Counted from the stretch's first letter, positions 8,953 through 18,791 are shown. The stretch: 64,000 nt of DNA from Aquirhabdus sp. (GCA_030149815.1 JASLHI010000012.1:62001-126000), one strand, 5' to 3'. Numbers and translations: made by a program. The notes: generated by a model from the sequence alone, not told the origin.

Positions 8953-9903
8953 ATGAGTGTAAGCAGTACTCCACCGTTTAAAGCCAAGTTCTTAATGCCG
9001 CAATTTTGGGCGATTTGGCTTGGTGTTGTACTTCTTTGGTTACTCGCGCATTTGCCTTGGCGTGCGCAATTCGCGACAGGTCGTTGGCTTGGTGCGGTCT
9101 TTTGGCGACTCGCAAAACGCAGACGACTCGACACCCAAATCAATCTCGCCTTATGCTTTCCAGAGCTCTCGGAATCCGAGAGAGTTGAAATGAGCCTTGA
9201 TGTCTTCCGAAATGGCATGATCGGTTTCTTTGAAAGTCTCAGTGCATGGTACACGCCCAAGCGATTTAATGACAAAGTCACGATTCATGGCTTACATCAT
9301 CTCCTTGAAGCCCAAAAACGTGGACAAGGTGTACTCTTATTAGGAGGACACTACACTACGCTCGATTTGGGCGGTTATTTATCATCGTTATTTTTTTCTG
9401 CGTACGTTGTCTATCGCCCACAAAATAATATTCTATTTGAATGGCTGATTACGCGTGCACGCTCAAACATGTTCGAACAACAAATTGACCATGATGATAT
9501 GCGTGGTCTCATCGGCGCACTAAAATCGGGTCAAATCGTTTGGTATTCCCCAGATCAAGACTACGGTTTAAAACAAGGCGTGATGGCCCCCTTCTTTGGT
9601 GTTCCAGCCGCAACGGTCACTGCACCTCGCCGACTGGTTAAAATTAACAACTCGGTGATCATGGCGTTTCACTCTTATCGCGAAGATGATAAAAACCCGC
9701 ATTATAAGCTGACGATTACGCCTGAATTATTGCACTACCCTTCTGATGATCCCGTATTAGATGCAACACGCGTCAATGATCTTTTCGAAGGGCTGATTCG
9801 CATTGCACCAACTCAGTGGATGTGGTTCCATCGTCGTTTTAAATCACAACCTAAAGGTACACCATCCTATTATGCTCTTCCTGTTGATGCGCCTAAAACA
9901 TGA
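8953..9903 (+). CDS. Lipid A biosynthesis acyltransferase (LpxL/HtrB-like)
   Basis: 316 residues of the LPLAT superfamily. It has an N-terminal membrane anchor (FWAIWLGVVLLWLLAHLP), the catalytic HxxxxD motif GGHYTTLD (His133, Asp138), the YRPQNN block that follows, and the conserved WYSPDQDYG and PTQWMWFHRRFK segments typical of lauroyl/myristoyl transferases. It transfers a secondary acyl chain from acyl-ACP to lipid A at the inner membrane. Whether it corresponds to LpxL or LpxM cannot be decided from sequence alone. A glycosyltransferase gene follows, fitting a lipopolysaccharide cluster. Confidence 0.9.
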   Translation: MSVSSTPPFKAKFLMPQFWAIWLGVVLLWLLAHLPWRAQFATGRWLGAVFWRLAKRRRLDTQINLALCFPELSESERVEMSLDVFRNGMIGFFESLSAWYTPKRFNDKVTIHGLHHLLEAQKRGQGVLLLGGHYTTLDLGGYLSSLFFSAYVVYRPQNNILFEWLITRARSNMFEQQIDHDDMRGLIGALKSGQIVWYSPDQDYGLKQGVMAPFFGVPAATVTAPRRLVKINNSVIMAFHSYREDDKNPHYKLTITPELLHYPSDDPVLDATRVNDLFEGLIRIAPTQWMWFHRRFKSQPKGTPSYYALPVDAPKT

Positions 9904-9981
9904 TGCTATAGACATATCATTCATCACGTAGTCTGACAAAAATAGCCAAACACCCACACCTAATATGTGACGAGTATACCT

Positions 9982-11088
9982 ATGAAAATCATTCAACTGG
10001 TTCCTGAACTCAATAGTGGTGGTGTGGAGCGAGGAACTCTTGAAATCGCACGCGCATTGGTTGCTGCTGGACATGAATCCATCGTCATCTCAAATGGTGG
10101 TCGTATGGTGGCGCAACTTGAAGCTGAAGGAACTAGACACATTCAGCTTCCGATACATCGAAAATCACTGAGTAGCCTCTGGCAAATTCGCCCTTTACGA
10201 AGACTTATCCAACAAGAACAAGCGGACATTCTTCATGTTCGTTCACGAATTCCAGCGTGGCTCACCCATCTTGCCTTACGTAAGATTGCCAAAAAAGATC
10301 GCCCAATTCTGATCAGCACCGTTCATGGTTTTTATTCTGTGAGCCGTTATAGCGAAATCATGACGCGTGCTGATCGTGTCATTGCCGTATCTGATAGTGT
10401 TGTGGAATATATCCACCAAAATTATCCAGCCTGCCCTCATGATAAAATTACTCGAATCTATCGAGGTATTGATCCACACGAATTCCCACATAACTACCAG
10501 CCATCGCAATTATGGTGGCAAAAGACATTATGTGAATTTCCGCAGCTTGAGCATAAAATTTGGCTGACATTACCAGGTCGGATTACACGCCTTAAAGGTC
10601 ACGAATCGTTACTACAACTTGTATCCTTACTCAAAGACCGTTTTGCAATTCACGGCGTCATCGTCGGTGGCGCACATGAGAAAAAACAGGCCTACCTTGA
10701 AGAGTTGCAAACACGCGTTACAGAATTAGGACTAAGTGATCATGTGACTTTTGTGGGGCATCGGAGTGATATGCGTGAATGGCTTGCTGCCAGCGATATT
10801 GTTTTCTCACTGTCCGAAAAAGCGGAGACTTTTGGACGTACAACCCTCGAAGCAATTTCGGTGGGTTCAGCCGTCGTCGGCTGGAATCGTGGTGGCGTTG
10901 CAGAAATTCTGAATCGTTGCTATCCACAAGGGTTGGTTGAGGCTAAAAATGACGATGTACTTCTTCAGGTCGTTGAAAATTTATTATCCAACCCTCAATC
11001 ACCAGCGCCAGTTCATGATTTCCAATTATCACAAATGACGGATCAAACCATCGCCTTGTACGCAGAAATGGTACGACTTAGAAATTAG
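9982..11088 (+). CDS. Glycosyltransferase family 4 protein (probable LPS core)
   Basis: 368 residues from the ATG at 9982; a GTG at 9967 is in frame. GT-B fold: the N-terminal domain begins IIQLVPELNSGGVERG and the C-terminal donor-binding domain contains PGRITRLKGHESLL, then VGGAHEKK and the E-x7-E-like block SEKAETFGRTTLEAISVG. No signal or membrane segment is visible, so it would act on the cytoplasmic face. With the acyltransferase directly upstream it probably adds a sugar to the lipopolysaccharide core; donor and acceptor are unknown. Confidence 0.88.
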   Translation: MKIIQLVPELNSGGVERGTLEIARALVAAGHESIVISNGGRMVAQLEAEGTRHIQLPIHRKSLSSLWQIRPLRRLIQQEQADILHVRSRIPAWLTHLALRKIAKKDRPILISTVHGFYSVSRYSEIMTRADRVIAVSDSVVEYIHQNYPACPHDKITRIYRGIDPHEFPHNYQPSQLWWQKTLCEFPQLEHKIWLTLPGRITRLKGHESLLQLVSLLKDRFAIHGVIVGGAHEKKQAYLEELQTRVTELGLSDHVTFVGHRSDMREWLAASDIVFSLSEKAETFGRTTLEAISVGSAVVGWNRGGVAEILNRCYPQGLVEAKNDDVLLQVVENLLSNPQSPAPVHDFQLSQMTDQTIALYAEMVRLRN

Positions 11089-11163
11089 GAAAAATTTGAA
11101 CTGAATAGCACGCTAGAATATAATTTTTAACAAGAACGAACTTTTTGTCTTTACAAAATATAA

Positions 11164-11194
11164 GCTCGAATGGCAATCTCTTGCACATTCGAGC
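11164..11194 (+). terminator. Hairpin after glycosyltransferase gene, possible terminator
   Basis: Perfect 9-bp inverted repeat gctcgaatg/cattcgagc (11164-11172 and 11186-11194) with a 13-nt loop, 75 bp after the stop codon and followed by an A/T-rich run with five consecutive Ts. The stem is only moderately GC-rich and the T tract is displaced by several bases, so termination is plausible rather than certain. Confidence 0.45.
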
Positions 11195-11572
11195 CAGAAT
11201 ATTTTTAGTTATTATCGCCTGTCTTCCTTGTTCTCGTCCACTCCGTGGCAGCGCTCGTCAGGAGCATACACCGTCGGCTATTGACCCATCCTGAGACAAC
11301 ATCCTTATCCATTCCATGTGCCGACAGAAGCATTATCAACACAAACTGTCGGACATGAAATAGATAGAAACCTCAATATTTGTACGTGATTTCTTACAAT
11401 TATGCCCAACAAAACCACCATAAGTGCTGCATTTCATTACAATTGAATTATTTTGTGTACCAGTTATCATTTTAATTGTCTGACAATATATATTTTCAAG
11501 TTACACCAAATAAATCACTGAAACAGACCTGCAATTAAATTTACCAACAACTCTCATAAAGAAGTCACAAAC
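11195..11572. other. Gene-free interval with structured segment
   Basis: No credible reading frame between the glycosyltransferase and the convergent EEP gene. A long imperfect hairpin pairs 11315-11327 with 11346-11357 (cores ccgacag/ctgtcgg and catgt/acatg, one bulged G), and a small gctc/gagc hairpin lies near 11255-11270. It could be an untranslated region or a small RNA; nothing identifies an RNA family. Confidence 0.4.
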
Positions 11573-12682
11573 TCACAAACGCTCAAGAATTAGCACATCA
11601 CATTGGTGACTAGGCGCTTCTGATTTAGCTTGGAGATTACCTGCATTGATCTTTGCCAAAGCCAATACTTCATCATCTGTACTTGCAACTGGAGCTTTCT
11701 GCACAACTTTCATTTTCTCATCATAATGCAAGACGGTATACACAGGGAAATGATCTGATCCGATTGACTCTAACAGCTTCATATCGACTAATGAAAAATC
11801 AGTACTATGGAACACATGATCTAGCGACCAACGCAGCAACAAATAATTCACATGAAATGTATTCATAAACTGACGACCTACACGCGGATCAAGCAAGCCA
11901 CTGATACGCTGAAATAAACGAGTCGTCCGAGACCACGCCACATCATTCAAATCACCAGCAACAATACAACTTTCTTGCTGATGAGCAACATGATCCCCAA
12001 CAACAAGCAGTTCAGCATCACGAAGTGTTGAATCCCATGCTTCATTGGGTGTGGGTGGCTTAGGATGTAAACAATACAAACGCAGCAGTTCGCCAGAGCG
12101 CAATCGAACTTGCGTATGGATCGAAGGAATTTCTGGGCTAAATAAATATTTGACTTCTGGATTTACCAACGGCAGACGACTATACAGATGAATACCATAC
12201 ATATTATCGAGCGGTACACGAACAACATGTGGATAGTCTTTTTCAATCACAGATAAAGCTTTTTCCCAGCGCAAATCCGTTTCTAATGTAATTAATAAAT
12301 CAGGCTGATATGTTTGAACATGTTGAATGAGTGCCTGATAATTTTGATTAGGAGTAAGAACATTAGAAACCAGCAAGGAAACTGTATTGTTAGGATCTGG
12401 ATGTTGCGCTTGCAACACCTGCTTTGTCCAAAACAACGTATAAGGTAAAATCATCCATGCTTGGTAAAGCAGACACCCTGTCAACAACAGTAAAAGAGTA
12501 AGATCCGATATTGCTCGATTTAGATAAAAAATATAGCTCAGGCCTAACCAAGCCAATCCACCGACGGTTAGAAATTGCAAGCGAGGAAAGTCAAAACAAC
12601 GTACCCACCATTCATTACGTGGTAACAATCCCCAGAGTGTCGAAAACACCACAATTCCAGAAATAAACTCAATGACAATCAT
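11573..12682 (-). CDS. Membrane-anchored endonuclease/exonuclease/phosphatase family protein
   Basis: 369 residues. The N-terminal third holds three likely transmembrane segments (IEFISGIVVFSTLWGLL, FLTVGGLAWLGLSYIFYL, LTLLLLLTGCLLYQAWMIL). A complete EEP domain follows: SNVLTPN, the metal ligand in LITLETD, LHPKPP, the catalytic AGDLNDVAW, SLDHVF, and the C-terminal GSDHFPV. The arrangement matches YafD-like proteins. The EEP fold cleaves phosphodiester or phosphomonoester bonds with Mg2+; the substrate here is unknown, and the domain probably faces outside the cytoplasm. A C-terminal tail of about 50 residues extends past the fold. Confidence 0.86.
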   Translation of the reverse strand: MIVIEFISGIVVFSTLWGLLPRNEWWVRCFDFPRLQFLTVGGLAWLGLSYIFYLNRAISDLTLLLLLTGCLLYQAWMILPYTLFWTKQVLQAQHPDPNNTVSLLVSNVLTPNQNYQALIQHVQTYQPDLLITLETDLRWEKALSVIEKDYPHVVRVPLDNMYGIHLYSRLPLVNPEVKYLFSPEIPSIHTQVRLRSGELLRLYCLHPKPPTPNEAWDSTLRDAELLVVGDHVAHQQESCIVAGDLNDVAWSRTTRLFQRISGLLDPRVGRQFMNTFHVNYLLLRWSLDHVFHSTDFSLVDMKLLESIGSDHFPVYTVLHYDEKMKVVQKAPVASTDDEVLALAKINAGNLQAKSEAPSHQCDVLILERL

Positions 12683-13101
12683 TGTTTACTCCCCGTATGA
12701 TGATTATTTCTGATCCAAAACCGCATTGCGGTATAAATACGCCATACTTTGAATAACTCATCTTTTTTCATGATCAAAAAATAGCAATGCCACATGACTG
12801 ATCAATGAATTTTTGTGACAATTCCATGAAACGGTAAGCGATGAATGACATCAGCTCGATATCAATAGAGTGCTTTACTTTGGAAATATGAAGTCAATTG
12901 AAGTAAGGATTAGATACAGAGAAAAATAAGAATGGATTTGTCACCAGAAACATGAATGCTTTTTTAGATAGCTAGTATAAAAAAGTATAATTTCTCACAC
13001 ATTTGACACGGACTCTTTGGCGATTCGGCGAGCACGATGCTACACTCCAACTTCTTATATGCAAGACATTCAGTAACCGTTTCGAATAATTGGAGAACAT
13101 G
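12683..13101. promoter_or_regulatory. Gene-free interval upstream of asd with candidate promoter
   Basis: No coding sequence seen in the divergent gap between the EEP gene and asd. A possible sigma70 promoter for asd is ttggcg (13017-13022) and tacact (13041-13046) with an 18-bp spacer, each matching four of six consensus positions. A ttgaca at 13003 has no suitable -10. A small accgca/tgcggt dyad lies near 12719 on the EEP side. Confidence 0.3.
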
Positions 13102-14223
13102 ATGAAAGTGGGTTTGGTGGGCTGGCGTGGAATGGTAGGTTCAGTGTTAATGCAACGCATGGTCGAAGAAAACGACTTTGCGCATATTGAACCATTTTAT
13201 TTTTCTACCAGTAATGCAGGTCAAACCTCACCAAACTTTGGCGGCAAGATTGCACCTGATTTGATTAACGCCCACGATCTCACCTCACTCCAACACATGG
13301 ATGTCATCTTGACTTGTCAAGGTGGTGACTACACCAACGAAATTTTCCCTAAACTTCGCCAAAATGGCTGGAAAGGTTACTGGATTGATGCCGCTAGTAC
13401 TTTGCGCATGGAAGATGATGCTGTCATTGTGCTTGATCCAGTGAATTTAAATGTGATTCAAGACGCACTCAGCAAAGGCGTTAAAAACTTCATCGGCGGC
13501 AACTGTACCGTATCGCTCATGCTACTTGCTGTGGGTGGACTTTATAAGCAAGGTCTCGTCGAATGGGTCAGCGCAATGACTTATCAAGCGGCCTCAGGTG
13601 CTGGCGCAAAAAATATGCGTGAATTGATTAGCGGCATGGGATATTTACGTGATGGTGTAAAACCATTACTCGACAACCCAGCCAGTGCAATTCTCGATAT
13701 CGATCGTCAAGTTGCTGAATTGCAACGTGGTGCGGGCTTTCCTAAAGAAAACTTTGGTGTACCATTAGCGGGATCATTGATTCCTTATATCGATAAACAA
13801 CTCGATAATGGTCAATCTAAAGAAGAGTGGAAAGGTCAGGCTGAAACCAACAAGATTCTAGGTCAAACTGGCGCAAACATTACACCAATCGATGGCTTAT
13901 GCGTACGAATTGGTGCAATGCGTTGCCATTCACAAGCGTTAACGATCAAATTGAAAAAAGACGTACCAATGAACGAAATTGAATCGATCATTCGCGAATC
14001 AAACCAATGGGTCAAGGTGATTGAGAACACTCGCGAAGCTAGCATGAATGACCTCACACCAGTCGCAGTGACAGGTACTTTGTCAATTCCTGTCGGTAGA
14101 ATGCGTAAATTGAATATGGGGAATGAATACCTCAGCGCATTTACCGTAGGTGACCAATTACTTTGGGGTGCAGCAGAACCTCTACGTCGCATGCTTCGTC
14201 TATTACTCGAACACCGTGGCTAA
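13102..14223 (+). CDS. asd: Aspartate-semialdehyde dehydrogenase
   Basis: 373 residues from the ATG at 13102, chosen because ggag at 13092-13095 is then correctly spaced; an adjacent ATG at 13099 is possible. It has the N-terminal NADP-binding motif VGLVGWRGMVGS, the catalytic cysteine in GGNCTVSLML (Cys135), and the conserved QAASGAGAKNMREL and RCHSQALTIKLK segments including the active-site His. It reduces aspartyl phosphate to aspartate semialdehyde for lysine/diaminopimelate, threonine and methionine synthesis. Length matches the gammaproteobacterial type. fimV follows on the same strand. Confidence 0.96.
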   Translation: MKVGLVGWRGMVGSVLMQRMVEENDFAHIEPFYFSTSNAGQTSPNFGGKIAPDLINAHDLTSLQHMDVILTCQGGDYTNEIFPKLRQNGWKGYWIDAASTLRMEDDAVIVLDPVNLNVIQDALSKGVKNFIGGNCTVSLMLLAVGGLYKQGLVEWVSAMTYQAASGAGAKNMRELISGMGYLRDGVKPLLDNPASAILDIDRQVAELQRGAGFPKENFGVPLAGSLIPYIDKQLDNGQSKEEWKGQAETNKILGQTGANITPIDGLCVRIGAMRCHSQALTIKLKKDVPMNEIESIIRESNQWVKVIENTREASMNDLTPVAVTGTLSIPVGRMRKLNMGNEYLSAFTVGDQLLWGAAEPLRRMLRLLLEHRG

Positions 14224-14371
14224 TCAGAGTAACGATCGAACATTTAAGTCGCTAAACTTGTGATACGATGGCACTCTTCAACCTTGGGGTGTGCCTCAAA
14301 GAATGCTTAGAATCGCTGGAACCCGCGGTTTTGAATTCAATATTTAAATAAAGTGCAACAGGATTGTTGGT

Positions 14372-16147
14372 ATGGCATTACCGAAAGACGCTGTGTCAGT
14401 GGAAGGCACGAGATTGAACAATAAATCAATGACTCTAGTGAATTCCCATCAAGCTAGCTTACAAAGCACAAAAAAATTTAGAAAGAATGCTTTTTTATCC
14501 GCATTATTGCTAGGTAATTTTTTTGTTGCAGAACATGCACTCGCTCTATCTGTTCAACCAATCCAAGTAAAATCTGCAATGGGCGAACCTTTCCGAGCTC
14601 AATTAGTCATCACTGATATCGCAGGCATTGATCCTTCAACAATCCGCGCATCACTAGCGAGTGATAGTGAATTTATTCAGCTCGGCATTAATAAAAGAAA
14701 CCTTGCAAATGATTTACGCTTCACTACAACGATTACGTCACCAGAACGTGGCATTATTAGCATTACCAGCGATCACCCATTGAATGATCCTTATATCGAA
14801 TTTGTAGTTCATATTGGCTTTGGTCATAATGTTCGACTGCAACAGGTAACTGCTCTGGTTGACCCTCCACTCACACGCATCCAAACAGAAAGCCTCAACC
14901 TACCAATCAAACAAATTCAATTGGCAGAAACAGCACCTACACCAACGGTACCCGCGGCTACACCACAGCCAACAACAAACAACAATCCAAATGTAGTCAA
15001 AGTCACATCATCTGTAACTTCTAGAACGGTACAACTCATACCAAGCACTGACGCACCCCCCCCCATGGATGATACACCACTACCAAAAACTAAGAATGCA
15101 CCTTCTACGGCAGCACAAGTAAATACGCCACTGATACCAAAAACGAGTGCACCTCCACCGATGGCTGTTCCAAAATTTGATAAAGTTCAGACTGCTCCAG
15201 CAACTACACCAGCGCCAATGCGAGCAGTGCCCGCTACAGTCACTCCTACTCCAGCTCCAGTGATTGCACCAACTCCAGTAACGTCAACAATCACGCCAGC
15301 ACCAGCGCCGACACCAGTAGTTGCAGCACCAACACCAGTTCAAGCTCCAACACCTGCAGCAGTAGAGCCAGCACCTGTTCAAGCTGCTTCTATTCCAACT
15401 GCGCCCCCTGCTCCAGCGACTCCTGTCGCACACATAGTAGAAGCACCTCCTGCAGCATCACCGACAGTGCCGACACCAGACAAACCAGCTCAGTCAGATC
15501 AACCAGTACAAACTGACAAAAAATCATATACCGTACAACGTCATGATTCACTCTGGGCAATTGCATCCCGCATGCAAAAAGACATGAATATTCCTGTGAC
15601 AGTAATCATGCATTCGATTCAACAAAATAATCAGTCTGCATTTATTCACGGCAATCCAAATCATATTCGAAGCGGTGCAACGATCGTTTTACCAAATCAA
15701 CAAGATATTTCTCAATCTGTACAGCCAGATTTGCAAAAAATTAAGGTTGAAAATGATGATGTTGAAAATAACAAAACTCCGACTATTCGCTCGCTAAATC
15801 AACAAGCCAACGAAACAAAAACGCCTTATATTCGTCGAGGTCACCTCCCTGATGCAAAAATGACTTTGGTTGCCCCCACCCAAGATGGCAGTGCTCAAGG
15901 AAGTGCAACAGAGGGACAAAGCGATGCCAAACAACACGAGCTCAGTGAAATTAATCTCAAAATCACAACTGCTCGTCAACAAAACATCACATTAAGCCAA
16001 GAAGTCAGCGAACTTGAAGCGAAAATCAAAGCAAATGACCAAAAACTTGCTTTACAAAATGCTAAACTCGCTGAACTCATGCAACGACTCAAAAATCGTA
16101 AGGACACAGCACCCCAAAACGCAAATAGGACGCAAAATCATGAATGA
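14372..16147 (+). CDS. fimV: FimV N-terminal half (periplasmic, LysM) as separate protein
   Basis: 591 residues. The signal segment (FLSALLLGNFFVAEHALA) leads into the FimV N-terminal domain (LSVQPIQVKSAMGEPFRAQL). A long Pro/Thr/Ala-rich region (about residues 195-385) follows, then a LysM peptidoglycan-binding domain (KSYTVQRHDSLWAIASRM, near residue 390) and a C-terminal coiled coil ending in NANRTQNHE. In Pseudomonas FimV the same chain continues through a membrane segment into cytoplasmic TPRs. Here it stops at TGA 16145-16147, and the rest is encoded by the next gene, overlapping 8 nt. ATG 14429 is an alternative start. Role by homology: septal/polar peptidoglycan anchoring for type IV pili. 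Confidence 0.86.
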   Translation: MALPKDAVSVEGTRLNNKSMTLVNSHQASLQSTKKFRKNAFLSALLLGNFFVAEHALALSVQPIQVKSAMGEPFRAQLVITDIAGIDPSTIRASLASDSEFIQLGINKRNLANDLRFTTTITSPERGIISITSDHPLNDPYIEFVVHIGFGHNVRLQQVTALVDPPLTRIQTESLNLPIKQIQLAETAPTPTVPAATPQPTTNNNPNVVKVTSSVTSRTVQLIPSTDAPPPMDDTPLPKTKNAPSTAAQVNTPLIPKTSAPPPMAVPKFDKVQTAPATTPAPMRAVPATVTPTPAPVIAPTPVTSTITPAPAPTPVVAAPTPVQAPTPAAVEPAPVQAASIPTAPPAPATPVAHIVEAPPAASPTVPTPDKPAQSDQPVQTDKKSYTVQRHDSLWAIASRMQKDMNIPVTVIMHSIQQNNQSAFIHGNPNHIRSGATIVLPNQQDISQSVQPDLQKIKVENDDVENNKTPTIRSLNQQANETKTPYIRRGHLPDAKMTLVAPTQDGSAQGSATEGQSDAKQHELSEINLKITTARQQNITLSQEVSELEAKIKANDQKLALQNAKLAELMQRLKNRKDTAPQNANRTQNHE

Positions 16148-17570
16148 AAAAAAACATTTAGCCGTTAAACATATTAAATTATTGAGCGCTTCCGCATTGA
16201 TTGGGCTCTCATCTCAATCTGTTTATGCAGCAGACGGTTCATCAACAGGTATTCCAAATTGGGTTTGGTTGCTCGTTGTTCTCGCTATACTGATTGGCAT
16301 CACACTTTTACCTAAAAAGTGGACTGAACAGCCTAAAGATAAGAAGGTAGACAACAAAGTACCTGCGTCAACTCCAGTAGCAAAAGCACCCGTTGCTGAA
16401 GTTAAACCTCAGCCTCCAAAAGTTGAAACACCTGTTACACCACAAGCCCCTACAGCCAAAGCTGAGCCAGCGCCTACTCCAGTTGTAGAAGCTCCTCCAG
16501 TTGAAGCAGTAAAAGAAGTTCAACCCGTAAAACCTGTTGAAGTCGACGCACTCGAAGAAGCAAAACTATTACTTGCTCAGCAACGTTTTCCTCAAGCCGT
16601 CGGTATCCTGAATAAAGGTCTACAAAAAGATCCAAACCGCAGTGACCTTATGCTGGCACTGCTTGAGATTTACCTGAAACAAGATGACCATGAAGCATTC
16701 GATACTCAATTCGCGCAGCTACAGCAGTTAGACGATCCATTTGCACACATTCAAGCTGAAGAACTACACCGTCAGCTTGAACGTCCAATCGTTGTAGAGG
16801 AAAGTGATGCTATTGAGTTTGATTTAAGTAAAGCTGTTGTGCCAGAACCTGAGCCAGAAGCAGCAACGCCAGCGCATGACTATACGACAGAGAGTTTGGA
16901 CTTTACATCCACAAAAAAACAGTCAGATGATCTTCCACCTGAAACTGAAATCGTTTCATTGGAACAAGCAGCAGTTACTCCTGTAGAACACGACTTCTCA
17001 TTAGATGAGATCGACCTAAAACCAACAGTTCCTGCAGAACAAGAAAGCGCTGCGGAAGTATCAGCAAAAGCCGATCTGGATGAGTTTGACTTCTCTGCGT
17101 TTGATCTTAAAGTGCCAGAAATACCTAAAGCTGAAGTTAAAACCGAGATTGCTGAAGCAGCTCCCGTCGAACTTAAAGTAGAAGCGCCAGCATCAAAACC
17201 TGAAGTTAAGGCGGAAACTAAACTCGATACAACACCATTAGTTGATCTCGATTTTAACTTTGATGATTCTTTTTCTGTCGATGAAGACAAGCAAGATACC
17301 ATCAAATCAGAGCTAACTAGCACCGCCAAACCAGCAACTGAACCAACACTCGGTGAAATCATCAAAGGCGATGACCTATCTTCATTAGAAGAAGAGTTTC
17401 CGTTCCTGCAATCTGTTGACACGTTCCAAACACGTTTAGATCTTGCCCGCAGCTATATTACTCTTGGTGAGATCGACAGTGCACGGGAACTTCTCAATGA
17501 GGTTGCGGAACAAGGCGGTAGTGCTCAACAAACTGAAGCGCGTGAACTAATTGCAAAATTGGTCTCATAA
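16140..17570 (+). CDS. fimV: FimV C-terminal half (membrane segment plus TPR) as separate protein
   Basis: 476 residues from the ATG at 16140, which overlaps the previous stop (atgaatga). It has its own signal-like segment (HIKLLSASALIGLSSQSVYA), then a transmembrane helix (WVWLLVVLAILIGITLL) and an acidic Pro/Glu/Lys-rich cytoplasmic region. A TPR-like unit (LEEAKLLLAQQRFPQAVGIL) and the FimV C-terminal domain (TRLDLARSYITLGEIDSARE) follow. This matches the cytoplasmic half of FimV/HubP, which scaffolds pole-associated proteins. The independent leader argues for a genuine two-gene arrangement rather than a sequencing frameshift. Translational coupling through the overlap is likely. Confidence 0.85.
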   Translation: MNEKKHLAVKHIKLLSASALIGLSSQSVYAADGSSTGIPNWVWLLVVLAILIGITLLPKKWTEQPKDKKVDNKVPASTPVAKAPVAEVKPQPPKVETPVTPQAPTAKAEPAPTPVVEAPPVEAVKEVQPVKPVEVDALEEAKLLLAQQRFPQAVGILNKGLQKDPNRSDLMLALLEIYLKQDDHEAFDTQFAQLQQLDDPFAHIQAEELHRQLERPIVVEESDAIEFDLSKAVVPEPEPEAATPAHDYTTESLDFTSTKKQSDDLPPETEIVSLEQAAVTPVEHDFSLDEIDLKPTVPAEQESAAEVSAKADLDEFDFSAFDLKVPEIPKAEVKTEIAEAAPVELKVEAPASKPEVKAETKLDTTPLVDLDFNFDDSFSVDEDKQDTIKSELTSTAKPATEPTLGEIIKGDDLSSLEEEFPFLQSVDTFQTRLDLARSYITLGEIDSARELLNEVAEQGGSAQQTEARELIAKLVS

Positions 17571-17590
17571 GCGGCTTCAACATATGTTCA

Positions 17591-17616
17591 AAAATGGCGA
17601 CTTAAGTCGCCATTTT
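17591..17616 (+). terminator. Rho-independent terminator after fimV
   Basis: A 26-bp perfect palindrome with core atggcgact/agtcgccat, flanked by A4 on the left and T4 on the right, 21 bp after the fimV C-terminal stop. The symmetrical A and T tracts would allow function in either direction. Confidence 0.8.
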
Positions 17617-17674
17617 CTTGATACCCATACTCATAATAAATACTTAATCCAATCAAAATCTAGAGAAACTGCTT

Positions 17675-18784
17675 ATGCTCAATCAAAACTTACCATCCCA
17701 TTTAGGCATACTCTATTTGGGTGGAACTATTGGCTGTGCAGGACGTCCTCTTAAACCATTGCCTGCTGATGTATTTCTACCTCATTTAGCTAAAATTATA
17801 GACATCGAATTAGGAGCGCCTCGAAATAATTCATCTCAGATCGAGTGGCATTACTTTTCAGGGGGAATCAAAGACAGTAGTGCATTAGTTCCAGACGATT
17901 GGCGCGAAATATTAGAGCTTCTATTAAATCCTCTTTATACTCATATTCAACATTGGATTATTCTGCACGGAACGGATACGCTTTCCTTTACCGCAGCATT
18001 TCTTGCAGCCGCACTGCAAACTACATTACTCAAAATTGTTGTCACAGGTAGCCAACTTCCATTATTAGATTCAGAGCAGCTTTCTCTCAACCCTAAAAGT
18101 GATGCCTTAGATAACATTAAGTCATCACTGAGCGCGCTCACCAATGACACCAGCCGCCATGGATGGGTTCGTGTCGCATTTAATCACCAAAATTGGATCG
18201 CAGATGGTGTACAAAAAACACACACACACCACCATGCTGCTTTTATAGGACAATCAACAACATTATTGCCCATTACCAACTCCTCTCAAAACAATCCTCA
18301 GATCGAAGCGCTATTTAAAGATCCACAACGTTTCAGAGAAGCCTTCTCTCAAATCAATATACAGATATACTATGTATCACCACTGCCATTAGATCTTCTC
18401 GTTTCACAACTTGAACACGCGTTGATGTCAGGCGCAAGCGCAGTGATTTTACTGGCTTACGGTTTAGGAAATTTACTGGATGATTTACGAATTCATCGAG
18501 CTATTTTGGCAGCGGATCAGCGCGGTGTCATGGTTATTTTAAGTACACAAGTCCCTTTTGGTGGAGTCGAGCCTCGATATGCTGCGGGAAATTGGCTTGC
18601 CGCATGTGGAGTTTTGTCTGGCGGCTCATTGCCCGTTTCAACAATCTTTGCACGTTTGGCGTGGCAACAAATGACCACTAAATCTGTTGCAGAACGTCGT
18701 CGCCAATGGCTTGAATATCTCGCTTCAGTCTCCTCTTTCAATGATGAGTACGAAATACTTCATCAATCCATTACACAGGAATAA
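17675..18784 (+). CDS. Type I-like L-asparaginase
   Basis: 369 residues of the asparaginase/glutaminase fold. The first catalytic Thr lies in LYLGGTIG (about residue 19). The second motif is HGTDT (about residues 98-102), followed by VVTGSQLPLLD. No signal peptide is seen, so it should be the cytoplasmic (low-affinity) type that hydrolyses asparagine to aspartate and ammonia. The start ATG 17675 follows agaga. truA begins 7 bp after the stop, so they are probably cotranscribed. Confidence 0.88.
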   Translation: MLNQNLPSHLGILYLGGTIGCAGRPLKPLPADVFLPHLAKIIDIELGAPRNNSSQIEWHYFSGGIKDSSALVPDDWREILELLLNPLYTHIQHWIILHGTDTLSFTAAFLAAALQTTLLKIVVTGSQLPLLDSEQLSLNPKSDALDNIKSSLSALTNDTSRHGWVRVAFNHQNWIADGVQKTHTHHHAAFIGQSTTLLPITNSSQNNPQIEALFKDPQRFREAFSQINIQIYYVSPLPLDLLVSQLEHALMSGASAVILLAYGLGNLLDDLRIHRAILAADQRGVMVILSTQVPFGGVEPRYAAGNWLAACGVLSGGSLPVSTIFARLAWQQMTTKSVAERRRQWLEYLASVSSFNDEYEILHQSITQE

Positions 18785-18791
18785 AAGTGTT

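Noticed and set aside
15050..15480. Pro/Thr/Ala-rich repetitive DNA
   Set aside because: Low-complexity linker of the FimV N-terminal half, not an independent repeat array or CRISPR.
16880..17422. 180-residue Ser-rich minus-strand frame
   Set aside because: Shadow of the acidic FimV C-terminal gene; no start signal or motif.
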